Below are positions 1 through 7,633 of a DNA stretch of 64,000 nt, in pieces. This DNA is from Pullulanibacillus sp. KACC 23026 (GTDB lineage Bacteria > Bacillota > Bacilli > Bacillales > Sporolactobacillaceae). The translations under genes were made by a program, and so were the position numbers. The notes beneath the pieces are model-generated. The model made no database searches and was not told the origin of the DNA. It worked only from the letters and a program-made list of their open reading frames with translations. The DNA is taken from NCBI RefSeq assembly GCF_029094525.1, contig NZ_CP119107.1:3596001-3660000 (forward strand), given 5' to 3'. Within the stretch, counting starts at the first letter, position 1. Each line of letters opens with the position of its first letter.

Positions 1-1041
1 CTTTAAGAGGGTTGATTTCCCTGCACCATTGGCACCCAAAATTGCAAAGATATCCCCTTGTTTGACCGAAAGTTCAAGATCATCTAGAACAAGTGCAGAA
101 TCACGTGAGTACTTAAAATCTAAGCGGCGTGTCTCGAGAATGAGAGGCTGATTCGTTTGAGAAACCTTGGCGTCCGGCCGAACCTCTTCCCTTTTTTTCT
201 GAACGACCGTTAAATGTGACAGCCACTCCCGCCCCTCTTTAACCGTTAAAGGTGAGAGCGCAGACGGTTCATTTGAAAAAGTTAGATAAAGCCTTGCTAA
301 ACTTGGCAAATAAGTCATGTACCGATCATCGGATGCCTTTTTGATTTCTTCGAGAACAGCTCTGGGGGCTCCATTATAAAGGATACGTCCCTCATTCATT
401 AGAACGAAACGATCAGCGAGGGGGAGGACCTCCTCTAAGCGATGCTCAACCATAACGACCGTTAACCCAAATTCCCGGTTCATTTGCTCGACCAACTGCA
501 AGAACTCTTTGGCGGTTACAGGATCGAGCTGAGCGGTGGGTTCATCTAATAAAAGAACGGATGGTTCAAGCAATAAGACGGAAGCTAAATTCAACAGTTG
601 CTTTTGTCCACCAGAAAGCTCAATGGTTTTATTAGGAAGCAATGGTTCAAGGCCCAAGGCATGCACCATTTCAGCAACTTTTCGCCGCATTTCAGCTGTT
701 GATACCCCCATATTTTCAAGACCAAATATAAGTTCCTCTTGAACGCGCTCCATGACAAGCTGATTCTCAGGATCCTGAAAAACAAACCCAAAGGTCTTAG
801 CATGATCAATCGGCGACAGACTCATAAAAGGCGTATCCTTATAATAAATTTCCCCCGTCAAATAGCCATGCGGCGATATATCCTTCTTGAGAAGTCTAAG
901 AAGTGTCGATTTGCCGCTGCCAGAAGGACCGCCAATCACAACCCATTCCCCTGGTTTAATCTCAAGATTAAGGCGATCCACAGCCGGTTTCTTCGTTTCC
1001 GGATAGCTAAAAGTTAACTGGTTCGTTTTAATGATCGCCAC
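1..1041 (-). CDS. ECF-type ABC transporter, double ATP-binding protein (partial, C-terminus outside window)
   Basis: Reading the minus strand from a GTG at 1041 gives an open frame to the window edge. The first ATPase domain has Walker A GGPSGSGKST, Q-loop FVFQDPENQ, signature LSGGQKQ, Walker B SVLLLDEP and switch His in VEHR. After about 285 residues a second domain begins, and its Walker A (GANGAGKST) is the last thing before the edge. Two ATPases in one chain is the YkoD-like form of the energising subunit of energy-coupling-factor vitamin/cobalt transporters. The SD (GGAAAGGAGGGG) lies inside the end of the preceding ecfT gene, which overlaps by 28 bp, so translation is probably coupled. 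Position at the end of a cobalamin-riboswitch operon suggests cobalamin (or a precursor) as cargo; that is inference, since the substrate-binding S component is not visible and may lie beyond the edge. Confidence 0.88.
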   Translation of the reverse strand, partial: MAIIKTNQLTFSYPETKKPAVDRLNLEIKPGEWVVIGGPSGSGKSTLLRLLKKDISPHGYLTGEIYYKDTPFMSLSPIDHAKTFGFVFQDPENQLVMERVQEELIFGLENMGVSTAEMRRKVAEMVHALGLEPLLPNKTIELSGGQKQLLNLASVLLLEPSVLLLDEPTAQLDPVTAKEFLQLVEQMNREFGLTVVMVEHRLEEVLPLADRFVLMNEGRILYNGAPRAVLEEIKKASDDRYMTYLPSLARLYLTFSNEPSALSPLTVKEGREWLSHLTVVQKKREEVRPDAKVSQTNQPLILETRRLDFKYSRDSALVLDDLELSVKQGDIFAILGANGAGKSTLLK

Positions 1042-1901
1042 ACAATCCCCTCCTTTCCATCGATAATGAGAGGTATAGAAAAATACAGAGCATTGACTCC
1101 CAAATAAAACCATTCTCTCCCTTGAAGGCGAAGCGTTTCAAGAACAGGCGTAAGACTTAAAATGGAATCACCTAGCCATACCCCATATAAATTAAGAATA
1201 AACAAAACAATTACAATAATAAGAACAACACCATCCTCAATTTGAAACCGAAACGGATTGTAAACAGTCCGTTTTGTTAAGCCATAGCCCCTTGCCGTCA
1301 TGGAATCAGCTGTTTGGATCGCCTCTTCTAGTGACCACGTAACGAGGATCTGGACTAACCGCATAGCTGATTGAGTACGTGCAATAAGAGAACCGTGATG
1401 AACAGAAAGTCCTCTTGCTCTCTGTACGCTTTCAATCTCTCCCAGCCTATGACGAAAAAGCGGAATAAATCTGAGCGTCAACATAATTAGTAAAGCCCAA
1501 CTGGGAAGAAATCTGGAAAATAAGAACAGAAAGCGGTCCGATGGGATCAAAAAATTAAAAATAGGTGTAAGAAAAAGAAGGGCCATAAGAGTAAGGGCAA
1601 TCATGATCCCTCTAATCACCGCTTCAAGCATAATCGGATTACTACCTAAGTAAAACAAAATATGCTGACCACGATGATTAAATAAAGGGTTCATTAAGAA
1701 AAAAAAGAGGAAAAAGACAAGTGTTGTCCATCCCCATTGTTTAAAATAACGACCGCGATCATTATAGACGATATAAAGCCCAAGGATGATCACGTCCACA
1801 ATTAAAAAGTCCGGATGCTGACACAGCGTTACCAATATAAAGCCGCCCACAAGGTAGATTAGACAAGTAAAAGGGTGAAACGTTTTAAACGGCCTATTCA
1901 T
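1014..1901 (-). CDS. ECF transporter transmembrane component EcfT (CbiQ family)
   Basis: A 295-residue integral membrane protein with about six hydrophobic segments (for example near residues 15-40, 55-75, 90-125 and 235-285). Between them is a cytoplasmic stretch with two Ala-Arg-Gly signatures, RARGLS near residue 155 and TARGYG near 205. The paired Ala-Arg-Gly motifs are the coupling helices of EcfT/CbiQ proteins that contact the two ATPases. The ATG at 1901 is preceded by GAGGAATAGCG, and the upstream lipoprotein stops only 3 bp earlier. The overlap with the downstream ATPase gene supports one operon. In the ECF family this subunit scaffolds the S component and transmits ATP-driven toppling. 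The gene order, behind DUF4430 proteins and a B12 riboswitch, suggests a dedicated corrinoid importer rather than a shared EcfT. Confidence 0.85.
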   Translation of the reverse strand: MNRPFKTFHPFTCLIYLVGGFILVTLCQHPDFLIVDVIILGLYIVYNDRGRYFKQWGWTTLVFFLFFFLMNPLFNHRGQHILFYLGSNPIMLEAVIRGIMIALTLMALLFLTPIFNFLIPSDRFLFLFSRFLPSWALLIMLTLRFIPLFRHRLGEIESVQRARGLSVHHGSLIARTQSAMRLVQILVTWSLEEAIQTADSMTARGYGLTKRTVYNPFRFQIEDGVVLIIVIVLFILNLYGVWLGDSILSLTPVLETLRLQGREWFYLGVNALYFSIPLIIDGKEGIVWRSLKRTS

Positions 1902-1904
1902 TCG

Positions 1905-2738
1905 CTATTCCTCTGTTGTTGTATAGACCCATTGAAGCACATCTCCAGACTTGATCGCTGTTATTCCCGCACTTTTCGTTAACGATTGCTGATTAAGCTT
2001 AGCTACCCAGCCGCTCTTTGGACCGTGATCAAACTCATACAAATTATCAATACCTTCTACATAAGCAGATGCCCCTGTTCCGCGGACACTTGATTGAATC
2101 CCTTTCGTTTTTAATAGTCTTAAAGTGACACTTAGAAATGTATCTCCATTATTAATCGTAACTTTTGTTGGTCCTACAATAACATGATTCTCATACCCGA
2201 TTATGGATATTGTCACCTGTTGTGAATGGGAAGTGTCAGTCGGTGATTTCTCCGATCCGGATGTGTCTTCTTTACTTGCATTAGACGCTGTCGACTTATT
2301 TTTGGTCGTTGATTCCGTCGTCTTTGGCTTTGACACCGATGAAGAGGCTGGAGTGCTTACAGCCCTTTTAGTTGAAGTCGAACTTGTTTGAGAGGTCGAT
2401 GATTGAGTAACGGTTTCTTTTTTATCATTAGAAGAAGGCTTCGATGCTTCTTTTTTTAAAGGTGCTTGGCTACTCGTTTCGGTCTTCTTTTTCTCTGGAG
2501 TTCCGCTTGAACTTGTTGATTGGTTAGTTGCTTTGTCAGAGGCTTTCTTAGTGGAGGTCTGACCTGCGACTGCCTTGGCAGAGGTTTGATCTTTGCCCGC
2601 CTGCATCGTCTGCTTTGGTTCCCCTGATGAGCTTGCCCCAGATATCGGTGTCACCGTGTCTTTCTGACAGGCGATTAGACTCAAGAGCAGGAATGACAGG
2701 ACGACTAATTTGATGATGGTTTGATAGCTTACTTTCAT
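1905..2738 (-). CDS. DUF4430 (transcobalamin-like C-terminal domain) lipoprotein
   Basis: The 277-residue product begins with a lipoprotein signal: a hydrophobic stretch ending in LSLIAC, so Cys-24 would be lipidated and the protein anchored to the outer face of the membrane. Residues about 30-175 are a Ser/Thr/Lys-rich low-complexity linker, suited to spanning the wall. The last ~100 residues form a compact domain with a Gly-Asp-Thr-Phe-Leu motif and a terminal SGDVLQWVYT strand, typical of DUF4430, which resembles the beta domain of eukaryotic cobalamin carriers. It sits between the sortase and ecfT, 3 bp before the latter. Likely role (inference): relay that receives cobalamin from the wall-anchored protein and hands it to the ECF transporter. 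The long linker is poorly conserved by nature and gives no functional information. Confidence 0.8.
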   Translation of the reverse strand: MKVSYQTIIKLVVLSFLLLSLIACQKDTVTPISGASSSGEPKQTMQAGKDQTSAKAVAGQTSTKKASDKATNQSTSSSGTPEKKKTETSSQAPLKKEASKPSSNDKKETVTQSSTSQTSSTSTKRAVSTPASSSVSKPKTTESTTKNKSTASNASKEDTSGSEKSPTDTSHSQQVTISIIGYENHVIVGPTKVTINNGDTFLSVTLRLLKTKGIQSSVRGTGASAYVEGIDNLYEFDHGPKSGWVAKLNQQSLTKSAGITAIKSGDVLQWVYTTTEE

Positions 2739-2747
2739 GATGTCCTC

Positions 2748-3323
2748 CTATGCCTTGCTTGGGTAAGCGTAAATAATATACCGTTTTGGCGCATTACCGA
2801 TGTAATAAAATGGATAACAAGTGGTCAGAACTAATTCTTCTTTAGGCTTTGTCGAATGGATGATCGTCTTGTCATCCGCCATTACAATTTTTGTATGATC
2901 CACGGTGTAAGTAAAGGTTCCAAAAGGGAAATGGAGAATGATCTGATCCCCTTTTTCTAAGTCACCGACATGTCGAAAAACCGTATCTCGATGACCTGAC
3001 AAGACAATTTGATTATGTTGCCCGGGAAATGATGATGTCGAATAATGTCCGACACCTTTAGCTAATTGATTTTCATTGGTCCCTTCCACAATTGGCAACG
3101 TGGCCTTTAGTTTAGGAAGATCCATTAACCCAATCGTATCCCCTTTATATGGGTTGAAATTTTTTAGCGATATAGAATCTTTTGGCATCGTGGATAAGGC
3201 TTCTGCCTTTTTTAATGTAACTTTCTCTTGTTTATGCCCGTGCCAGATATGAAAAGTTCCATAGCCACAGATCAATAGACCTGCAGCTATGAACAGAATG
3301 GGTATAAGTCGTGTGAGTTTCAC
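2748..3323 (-). CDS. Class D-like sortase
   Basis: About 191 residues with one N-terminal membrane anchor (residues ~5-25) and a sortase domain. The catalytic His is in LSGHRDTVF, the catalytic Cys in LTTCYPF, and the Arg in APKRYII; together these are the sortase triad. The TLTTC-type active site and small size fit class D. I place the start at the GTG at 3323, three bases after the stop of the preceding gene, with AAAAAGGGG upstream. A TTG at 3350 would add nine residues but has no visible Shine-Dalgarno sequence. Its only obvious local substrate is the LPETA-ending protein immediately upstream, so it probably serves as a dedicated housekeeper that anchors that protein. A lipoprotein and ECF genes follow at about 10-bp spacing in the same operon. 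Confidence 0.87.
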   Translation of the reverse strand: MKLTRLIPILFIAAGLLICGYGTFHIWHGHKQEKVTLKKAEALSTMPKDSISLKNFNPYKGDTIGLMDLPKLKATLPIVEGTNENQLAKGVGHYSTSSFPGQHNQIVLSGHRDTVFRHVGDLEKGDQIILHFPFGTFTYTVDHTKIVMADDKTIIHSTKPKEELVLTTCYPFYYIGNAPKRYIIYAYPSKA

Positions 3324-3325
3324 GG

Positions 3326-5089
3326 TTAATGAATCCCCTTTTTCAACCAAAATCTTGCACTTAAACCCACACCTATCAATAAGAATCCTAGAATTAAATA
3401 ATTATAATAAAAAGTTGCGGTTTCAGGTAAAGCGGCTCCTGTTGTGTCAGCTGAAGTCGCTGGCTTTTCAAGAGAGGCAGTTTGCTTTGCCGGAGATACA
3501 GTGGATTTTGAAACTTTCGCTGGATCTGAAGCTTTTACAGGTGTCCATTTAAATGAATAGAGATACCCCTGTTGTAAGAGTTGATGATCTGCCGCAAGCG
3601 CTAAGAAAGCTTGTTGAGTGGAAAAAGAGCTTTCATCATTGGCTTGCCAGTCGAATCCCCCATCTTTTTGTTGATAAGACAGAAGATAGGCCATCAAAGT
3701 TTTACCATCTTTCAAAACATAATCCGCACTGTTCGGATCGACACCGTTAGAGGCGAGTCCAATGATAAGCTGTGCAGCAGTCGAGCTATTATCCAGCTTA
3801 TCGGCCTTCATTTGATCAGCTATATACACTTCCGCTTTTTGTATAGCTGTTTTAGTTTCTGCCGAATGGGATTGAGACAGTGCGGTTAGAGCCATTCCCG
3901 TTGTATCTAGATCGCTCGTCTTACTGCCGTCCCAAGCCCAGCCGCCATCCGTATTCTGAGCTTTAAGAATATAAGTTTCTAGCTTCACTTTCGTCCATTT
4001 TGCATGATTTGGAACAGGAAAATCAGCGCTGTTTAGGGCGATTAAACCAAATAACACGCCATTTAAGCCTTGCTTTGTTAGATCCCCATTATATATATTT
4101 TTCACAAGGTTATAGCCGCCTACATTGGTCGGATCTCCACCTGCTGCAAGAATGCCAAGGGTATAGCGCTCTGTATCCGTCACAGAGTGGAAAGAACCTT
4201 TTGCATCCCGAACGGTTTGCGTCACTTGTTTTAAATAACTGGCTGGGACCGTCTTTCCGGATTTAGCAAGAGAGATTGCCTCCCATTCAGATACCCCATT
4301 TTTTAACACATAGGAATTTGCTTGATTGATAGCGTTGGATAATTGCGCGCTAGTAATCTGTGTCACGTTTGTTTGAGAGGGTTGAGATGGCGTTGCGACA
4401 TCGGACTCCTTTAGAGTGATGGTCAACTGGTCGCCGCCTTGAACTTTCGCCTGACTAATGTCAGATACGGTCGTTTTGGTTCCTTGATGATCGTCTACAA
4501 TGTTCCACGTGTGCGTCGAATCTGACTTAAAATCACCAATTGATTGGAGATCTTGACCCGATAAAGTGACGTTATAAAAAGCTTGCATATTTTTCAAAAC
4601 GGTCTGTACGGTTTCATCTGCCTGAACTTTTACAAAAGTGGACGTGGTTCCATACGTTTTATCCGGTATAGTGACGGACACTTCATCGTTTAAAGTACCC
4701 GTACCTGGATGATACTCAAATAAGAGTTGATCTCCGTCTTTTGGTTTATAGCTGTTTGCCCCCATTGGAGCGCTGACACCATTAACATAAAAAGTCCAAT
4801 AATTCGAATAATCAGCAGGCGTTGTGACGCCGTCAATTGTCGAAACAAATCCACCTGGAGCATCGACATTTCCTTCACCTACAGCTGCTTTGAGCAGATC
4901 AAGCGCTGATTGAGACCCATCAACGGGTTCAGGTGTTTCCGCCTGAATAATTTTCCCGTTCTGACCAACAACCTCAACCTTTGCCTGATTAGTTGTTGCG
5001 GCATGAGCAGACGAAAAATAAAGTGTCCCCTGCACAAGAACAAATGCCATAATAAATAAAAATTTGATCGTATTCCTAAATGATTGCAT
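3326..5089 (-). CDS. Sortase-anchored cobalamin-binding-like surface protein (DUF4430 plus alpha/alpha barrel)
   Basis: The 587-residue protein has a signal peptide (cleavage near SAHA, residue ~29), two DUF4430-like domains (about 38-125, with NYWTFYVNG, and 140-230), then an alpha/alpha-toroid region (about 255-510). The toroid contains prenyltransferase/squalene-cyclase-like repeats DGGWAWDG and DGGFDWQ. A Pro/Ser/Thr linker leads to an LPETA sorting signal at residues ~554-558, a hydrophobic span and the tail ARFWLKKGIH. Combining an alpha/alpha barrel with DUF4430 is the domain logic of intrinsic factor and transcobalamin, in reversed order. The start is the ATG at 5089 (SD GGGGAGGG); an in-frame start at 5110 lies upstream of that SD. 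A cobalamin riboswitch with a terminator precedes the gene. Binding of B12 is inferred from domains and regulation; it is not demonstrated. Confidence 0.82.
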   Translation of the reverse strand: MQSFRNTIKFLFIMAFVLVQGTLYFSSAHAATTNQAKVEVVGQNGKIIQAETPEPVDGSQSALDLLKAAVGEGNVDAPGGFVSTIDGVTTPADYSNYWTFYVNGVSAPMGANSYKPKDGDQLLFEYHPGTGTLNDEVSVTIPDKTYGTTSTFVKVQADETVQTVLKNMQAFYNVTLSGQDLQSIGDFKSDSTHTWNIVDDHQGTKTTVSDISQAKVQGGDQLTITLKESDVATPSQPSQTNVTQITSAQLSNAINQANSYVLKNGVSEWEAISLAKSGKTVPASYLKQVTQTVRDAKGSFHSVTDTERYTLGILAAGGDPTNVGGYNLVKNIYNGDLTKQGLNGVLFGLIALNSADFPVPNHAKWTKVKLETYILKAQNTDGGWAWDGSKTSDLDTTGMALTALSQSHSAETKTAIQKAEVYIADQMKADKLDNSSTAAQLIIGLASNGVDPNSADYVLKDGKTLMAYLLSYQQKDGGFDWQANDESSFSTQQAFLALAADHQLLQQGYLYSFKWTPVKASDPAKVSKSTVSPAKQTASLEKPATSADTTGAALPETATFYYNYLILGFLLIGVGLSARFWLKKGIH

Positions 5090-5131
5090 GCCTGACCCTC
5101 CCCAAAACAATATATGATGTTGTGTTGTAAC

Positions 5132-5157
5132 AAAAAAACTCCCCTTAAGGAGAGTTG
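5132..5157 (-). terminator. Riboswitch expression-platform terminator
   Basis: On the minus strand AACTCTCC-TTAA-GGGGAGTT forms an 8-bp stem followed directly by seven T residues. It lies between the cobalamin aptamer and the start of the surface-protein gene, so it is the likely transcription-termination platform that shuts the operon when cobalamin is bound. Confidence 0.8.
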
Positions 5158-5235
5158 GTTGTCATTTAGAACGTCCTTACAGTTATGTAATGAACGTGGT
5201 CTAAGACACCTCCCTATCCGCGTAGGTTTGTGGTG

Positions 5236-5420
5236 TTAAAAAACAGGCAGGTCTCCTGGCTCTAAGGACTTGTTACCTATGGCCTTCCCATCTCACACAG
5301 ACAGTGGCACATCAATAGGAAACACCTTATTACAGTGGCGGGACCGCGTCGGACTTGCACCGAACTTCCCTTTTCATGATCGGTTATCTCATAACCTATC
5401 AACCTATTTTTAAACGGTTA
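5236..5420 (-). promoter_or_regulatory. Cobalamin (B12) riboswitch
   Basis: The minus strand carries the diagnostic conserved blocks in order: GGTGCAAGTCCGACGCGG, CCCGCCACTGTAA and the B12 box AGCCAGGAGACCTGCC (5246-5261), with variable stems between. It sits 150 bp ahead of the surface-protein start with an intrinsic terminator in between. By family precedent, bound adenosylcobalamin (or another cobalamin) represses the operon, which therefore is probably expressed during B12 limitation. Outer limits are approximate. Confidence 0.95.
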
Positions 5421-5745
5421 TTTAACTAGGGTTATCATAGCGCGATGTCGAACCCTCGTCAAGCCTTTGATTTCCTCAGAATTCTTGGTTTGCGCACCTT
5501 TTTTGGCGGGGGGGGGGGGCGGCGTCTTCGTGGGCAAATTGGCTTTGCACACCATTTCTCAACCCCCTCGCAGATTTTCGTGGGCAAGCTCCTCTTACCC
5601 GCCATTTTTCCGGGCGTCGCCGCTTTTTTCTTGCACAACCGCCCATGCGACTTCTATCATCAGTCCTCTCACCCTCAGAGCATTTGTGCTGGTTGCCATT
5701 TGCATACGCGCCAAGCCTTTAGGAGAAGGCCGTCGCCTAGTTGCA
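5421..5745. other. Gene-poor intergenic region with a 12-G tract
   Basis: No convincing gene. Open frames here lack ribosome binding sites and have low-complexity translations. The stretch holds an uninterrupted run of 12 G (5508-5519) and GC-rich, partly repeated text (GTGGGCAAG, CCGCCATTTTTC) that resembles sequence near 44810-44880. Confidence 0.5.
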
Positions 5746-5783
5746 CTAAAAAAGAGGCCTCCGATTAGAGAGGCGCTCTTCTT
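5746..5783 (-). terminator. Intrinsic terminator of the ABC exporter operon
   Basis: On the minus strand GAGCGCCTC and GAGGCCTC flank an 8-base loop and are followed by TTTTTT, about 10 bp after the stop codon of the second exporter gene. Confidence 0.65.
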
Positions 5784-5791
5784 ATTAACGA

Positions 5792-7621
5792 TTAGCCGGC
5801 ATTTAGGGCTTCAAATTGGCTGAGAATCAACTCGTAGTATTTTCCTTTTTTCTCCATTAATTGATCATGGTTTCCTTCTTCCAGGATGTTACCATGTTCC
5901 AGAACGACAATCTTATCCGCATCACGAATGGTTGATAGACGGTGTGCGATGATAATCGATGTCCGGCCTTTTAAGAGGGTGTTTAGCGCATCTTGGATGA
6001 TTAATTCACTTTCTGTATCAATACTGGATGTTGCTTCATCCAAAATGAGAATTTTAGGATTAGCGAGCAGTGATCGTGCAAAAGACAACAGCTGCCGCTC
6101 ACCAACCGAAAGGACATTTCCTCGTTCCTCAACCTCTGTTTGATACCCATCTTTTAATCTCTGGATAAACGGATCGGCACCCACCGCCTTAGAAGCGGCG
6201 ATGACCTCTTCATCGGTTGCGTCTGGGCGGCCAAATCGGATATTCTCCATAATCGTTCCAGAAAAGATAAACGTTTCTTGAATAACCGTGCTGACTTCTT
6301 TTCGCAGCTCAGACAGCTTAATATTTCGAACATCAATTCCATCAAATTTAACGGCTCCCTTAGTTGGATCATAGAAACGTCCAACCAAGTTGGCAATTGT
6401 TGATTTACCAGAACCCGTATGTCCAACGAGAGCAATGGTTGAACCGGCAGGAAATTCAAGATTGATGCCATTTAAGGCCTTGCGTTTAGAATCATAAGCA
6501 AACTCCACATTCTCAAAATTAATCCGGCCTTTTATCGTATCCATGCTGATAGGATCATCAACATCTTTTACATTTGGTGTCTCATCTAGAAACTCAAAAA
6601 TACGTTCAGATGAAGCCATGGCGACTAACAATTGATTGTATGTGTTGCCGATTCTGGAGATTGGGTCCCAAAACATTCCAAGATAAAAAGCGAACGAGAC
6701 AAAAACCCCTGTCGTAATATGACCATGAAGGATGAGATAAGATCCCCACCAAATCAAAATGGCCGACCCGACTGCATTTGCCAATTGAACAAACGGACCA
6801 AATACAGCATTTTGCTTGGTTGCCTCCTTCCAACTTTCTCTTGCATCCGTATTAACTTTTTCAAAAAAAGCGCGGTTATTAACTTCTTGATTATAAGCTT
6901 GAGTCACTCGAATCCCTTGTAAGCTTTCATTGAGATGAGAATTAAGCTTTGACATTTTGACACGAACGTATTGCCATGACCGGCGGATCTTTTGGCGAAA
7001 CTTCGTCGAAATGAAGAACATGATCGGAATGATCACCATTACGGCAATGGCCAATTGCCAGCTAAGTGAAAATAAAATAACGATAATCCCGATCAACATG
7101 ATAAAATCGGTCAGCGTATTGATGACACCGTTCGTAAAAAGATCTTGAAGCGAGTTCACATCATTAATGATTCGGACAAGAATCGAACCCGCTGAGCGTG
7201 AATCAAAGAAACGGTTAGATAAGTATTGCACATGATTAAACAACTGCTTACGTAAATCGTAGATCATAAATTGCCCAAGTTTGTTCGTCAACTTAATTTG
7301 AAAGTAACTGCAGACATAAGAAATCAAATATAAAACACCGATTGCTGCGACAAGTTTAAATAGGTCGGATTCCTTCCCGTGTTTAATAATACGGTCAAAT
7401 GCCACCATCCCAATCAAAATAGGGACAAAAAGACGAATGGCTGTTCCAATTATTAAAGTAATGATTGCACCTGGAAGGATTTTCTTCGAATACGGTTTCA
7501 GATAGATGAGAAGCCTTGATAATTGGCTCCAATTAAACTTTTGAACAGCAATTTTGTCATTTGTATAGTAAAATCGCTCTCTATTTTGAAGCGATTTGGA
7601 TTCGGCTTGGTCCTGTGCCAA
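5792..7621 (-). CDS. Multidrug-type ABC exporter, catalytic half (YknV/YfiC-like)
   Basis: A half-transporter of about 609 residues: a six-helix type IV exporter membrane domain (residues ~40-330) and a C-terminal ATPase. The ATPase has Walker A GHTGSGKST, signature LSVGERQ and Walker B ILILDEATSSID with an intact catalytic Glu; the switch His is in IIAHRLST. The signature differs from the usual LSGGQ, as is common in one partner of heterodimeric exporters. The SD AGGAGG overlaps a possible GTG at 7630 and is correctly spaced for the TTG at 7621, which I prefer. The gene begins a few bases after its partner ends, so the two are co-transcribed and very likely form a heterodimer. The substrate (drug or lipid) cannot be told from sequence. 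Confidence 0.87.
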   Translation of the reverse strand: MAQDQAESKSLQNRERFYYTNDKIAVQKFNWSQLSRLLIYLKPYSKKILPGAIITLIIGTAIRLFVPILIGMVAFDRIIKHGKESDLFKLVAAIGVLYLISYVCSYFQIKLTNKLGQFMIYDLRKQLFNHVQYLSNRFFDSRSAGSILVRIINDVNSLQDLFTNGVINTLTDFIMLIGIIVILFSLSWQLAIAVMVIIPIMFFISTKFRQKIRRSWQYVRVKMSKLNSHLNESLQGIRVTQAYNQEVNNRAFFEKVNTDARESWKEATKQNAVFGPFVQLANAVGSAILIWWGSYLILHGHITTGVFVSFAFYLGMFWDPISRIGNTYNQLLVAMASSERIFEFLDETPNVKDVDDPISMDTIKGRINFENVEFAYDSKRKALNGINLEFPAGSTIALVGHTGSGKSTIANLVGRFYDPTKGAVKFDGIDVRNIKLSELRKEVSTVIQETFIFSGTIMENIRFGRPDATDEEVIAASKAVGADPFIQRLKDGYQTEVEERGNVLSVGERQLLSFARSLLANPKILILDEATSSIDTESELIIQDALNTLLKGRTSIIIAHRLSTIRDADKIVVLEHGNILEEGNHDQLMEKKGKYYELILSQFEALNAG

Positions 7622-7633
7622 ATGGTCCACCTC

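Noticed and set aside
3553-4266. Plus-strand open frames inside the surface-protein gene
   Set aside because: They are antisense to a clear coding region with strong domain evidence.
5445-5823. Open frames in the GC-rich stretch around the 12-G run
   Set aside because: No ribosome binding site, low-complexity translation with a poly-Gly run, and overlap with the exporter terminator; not supported as genes.
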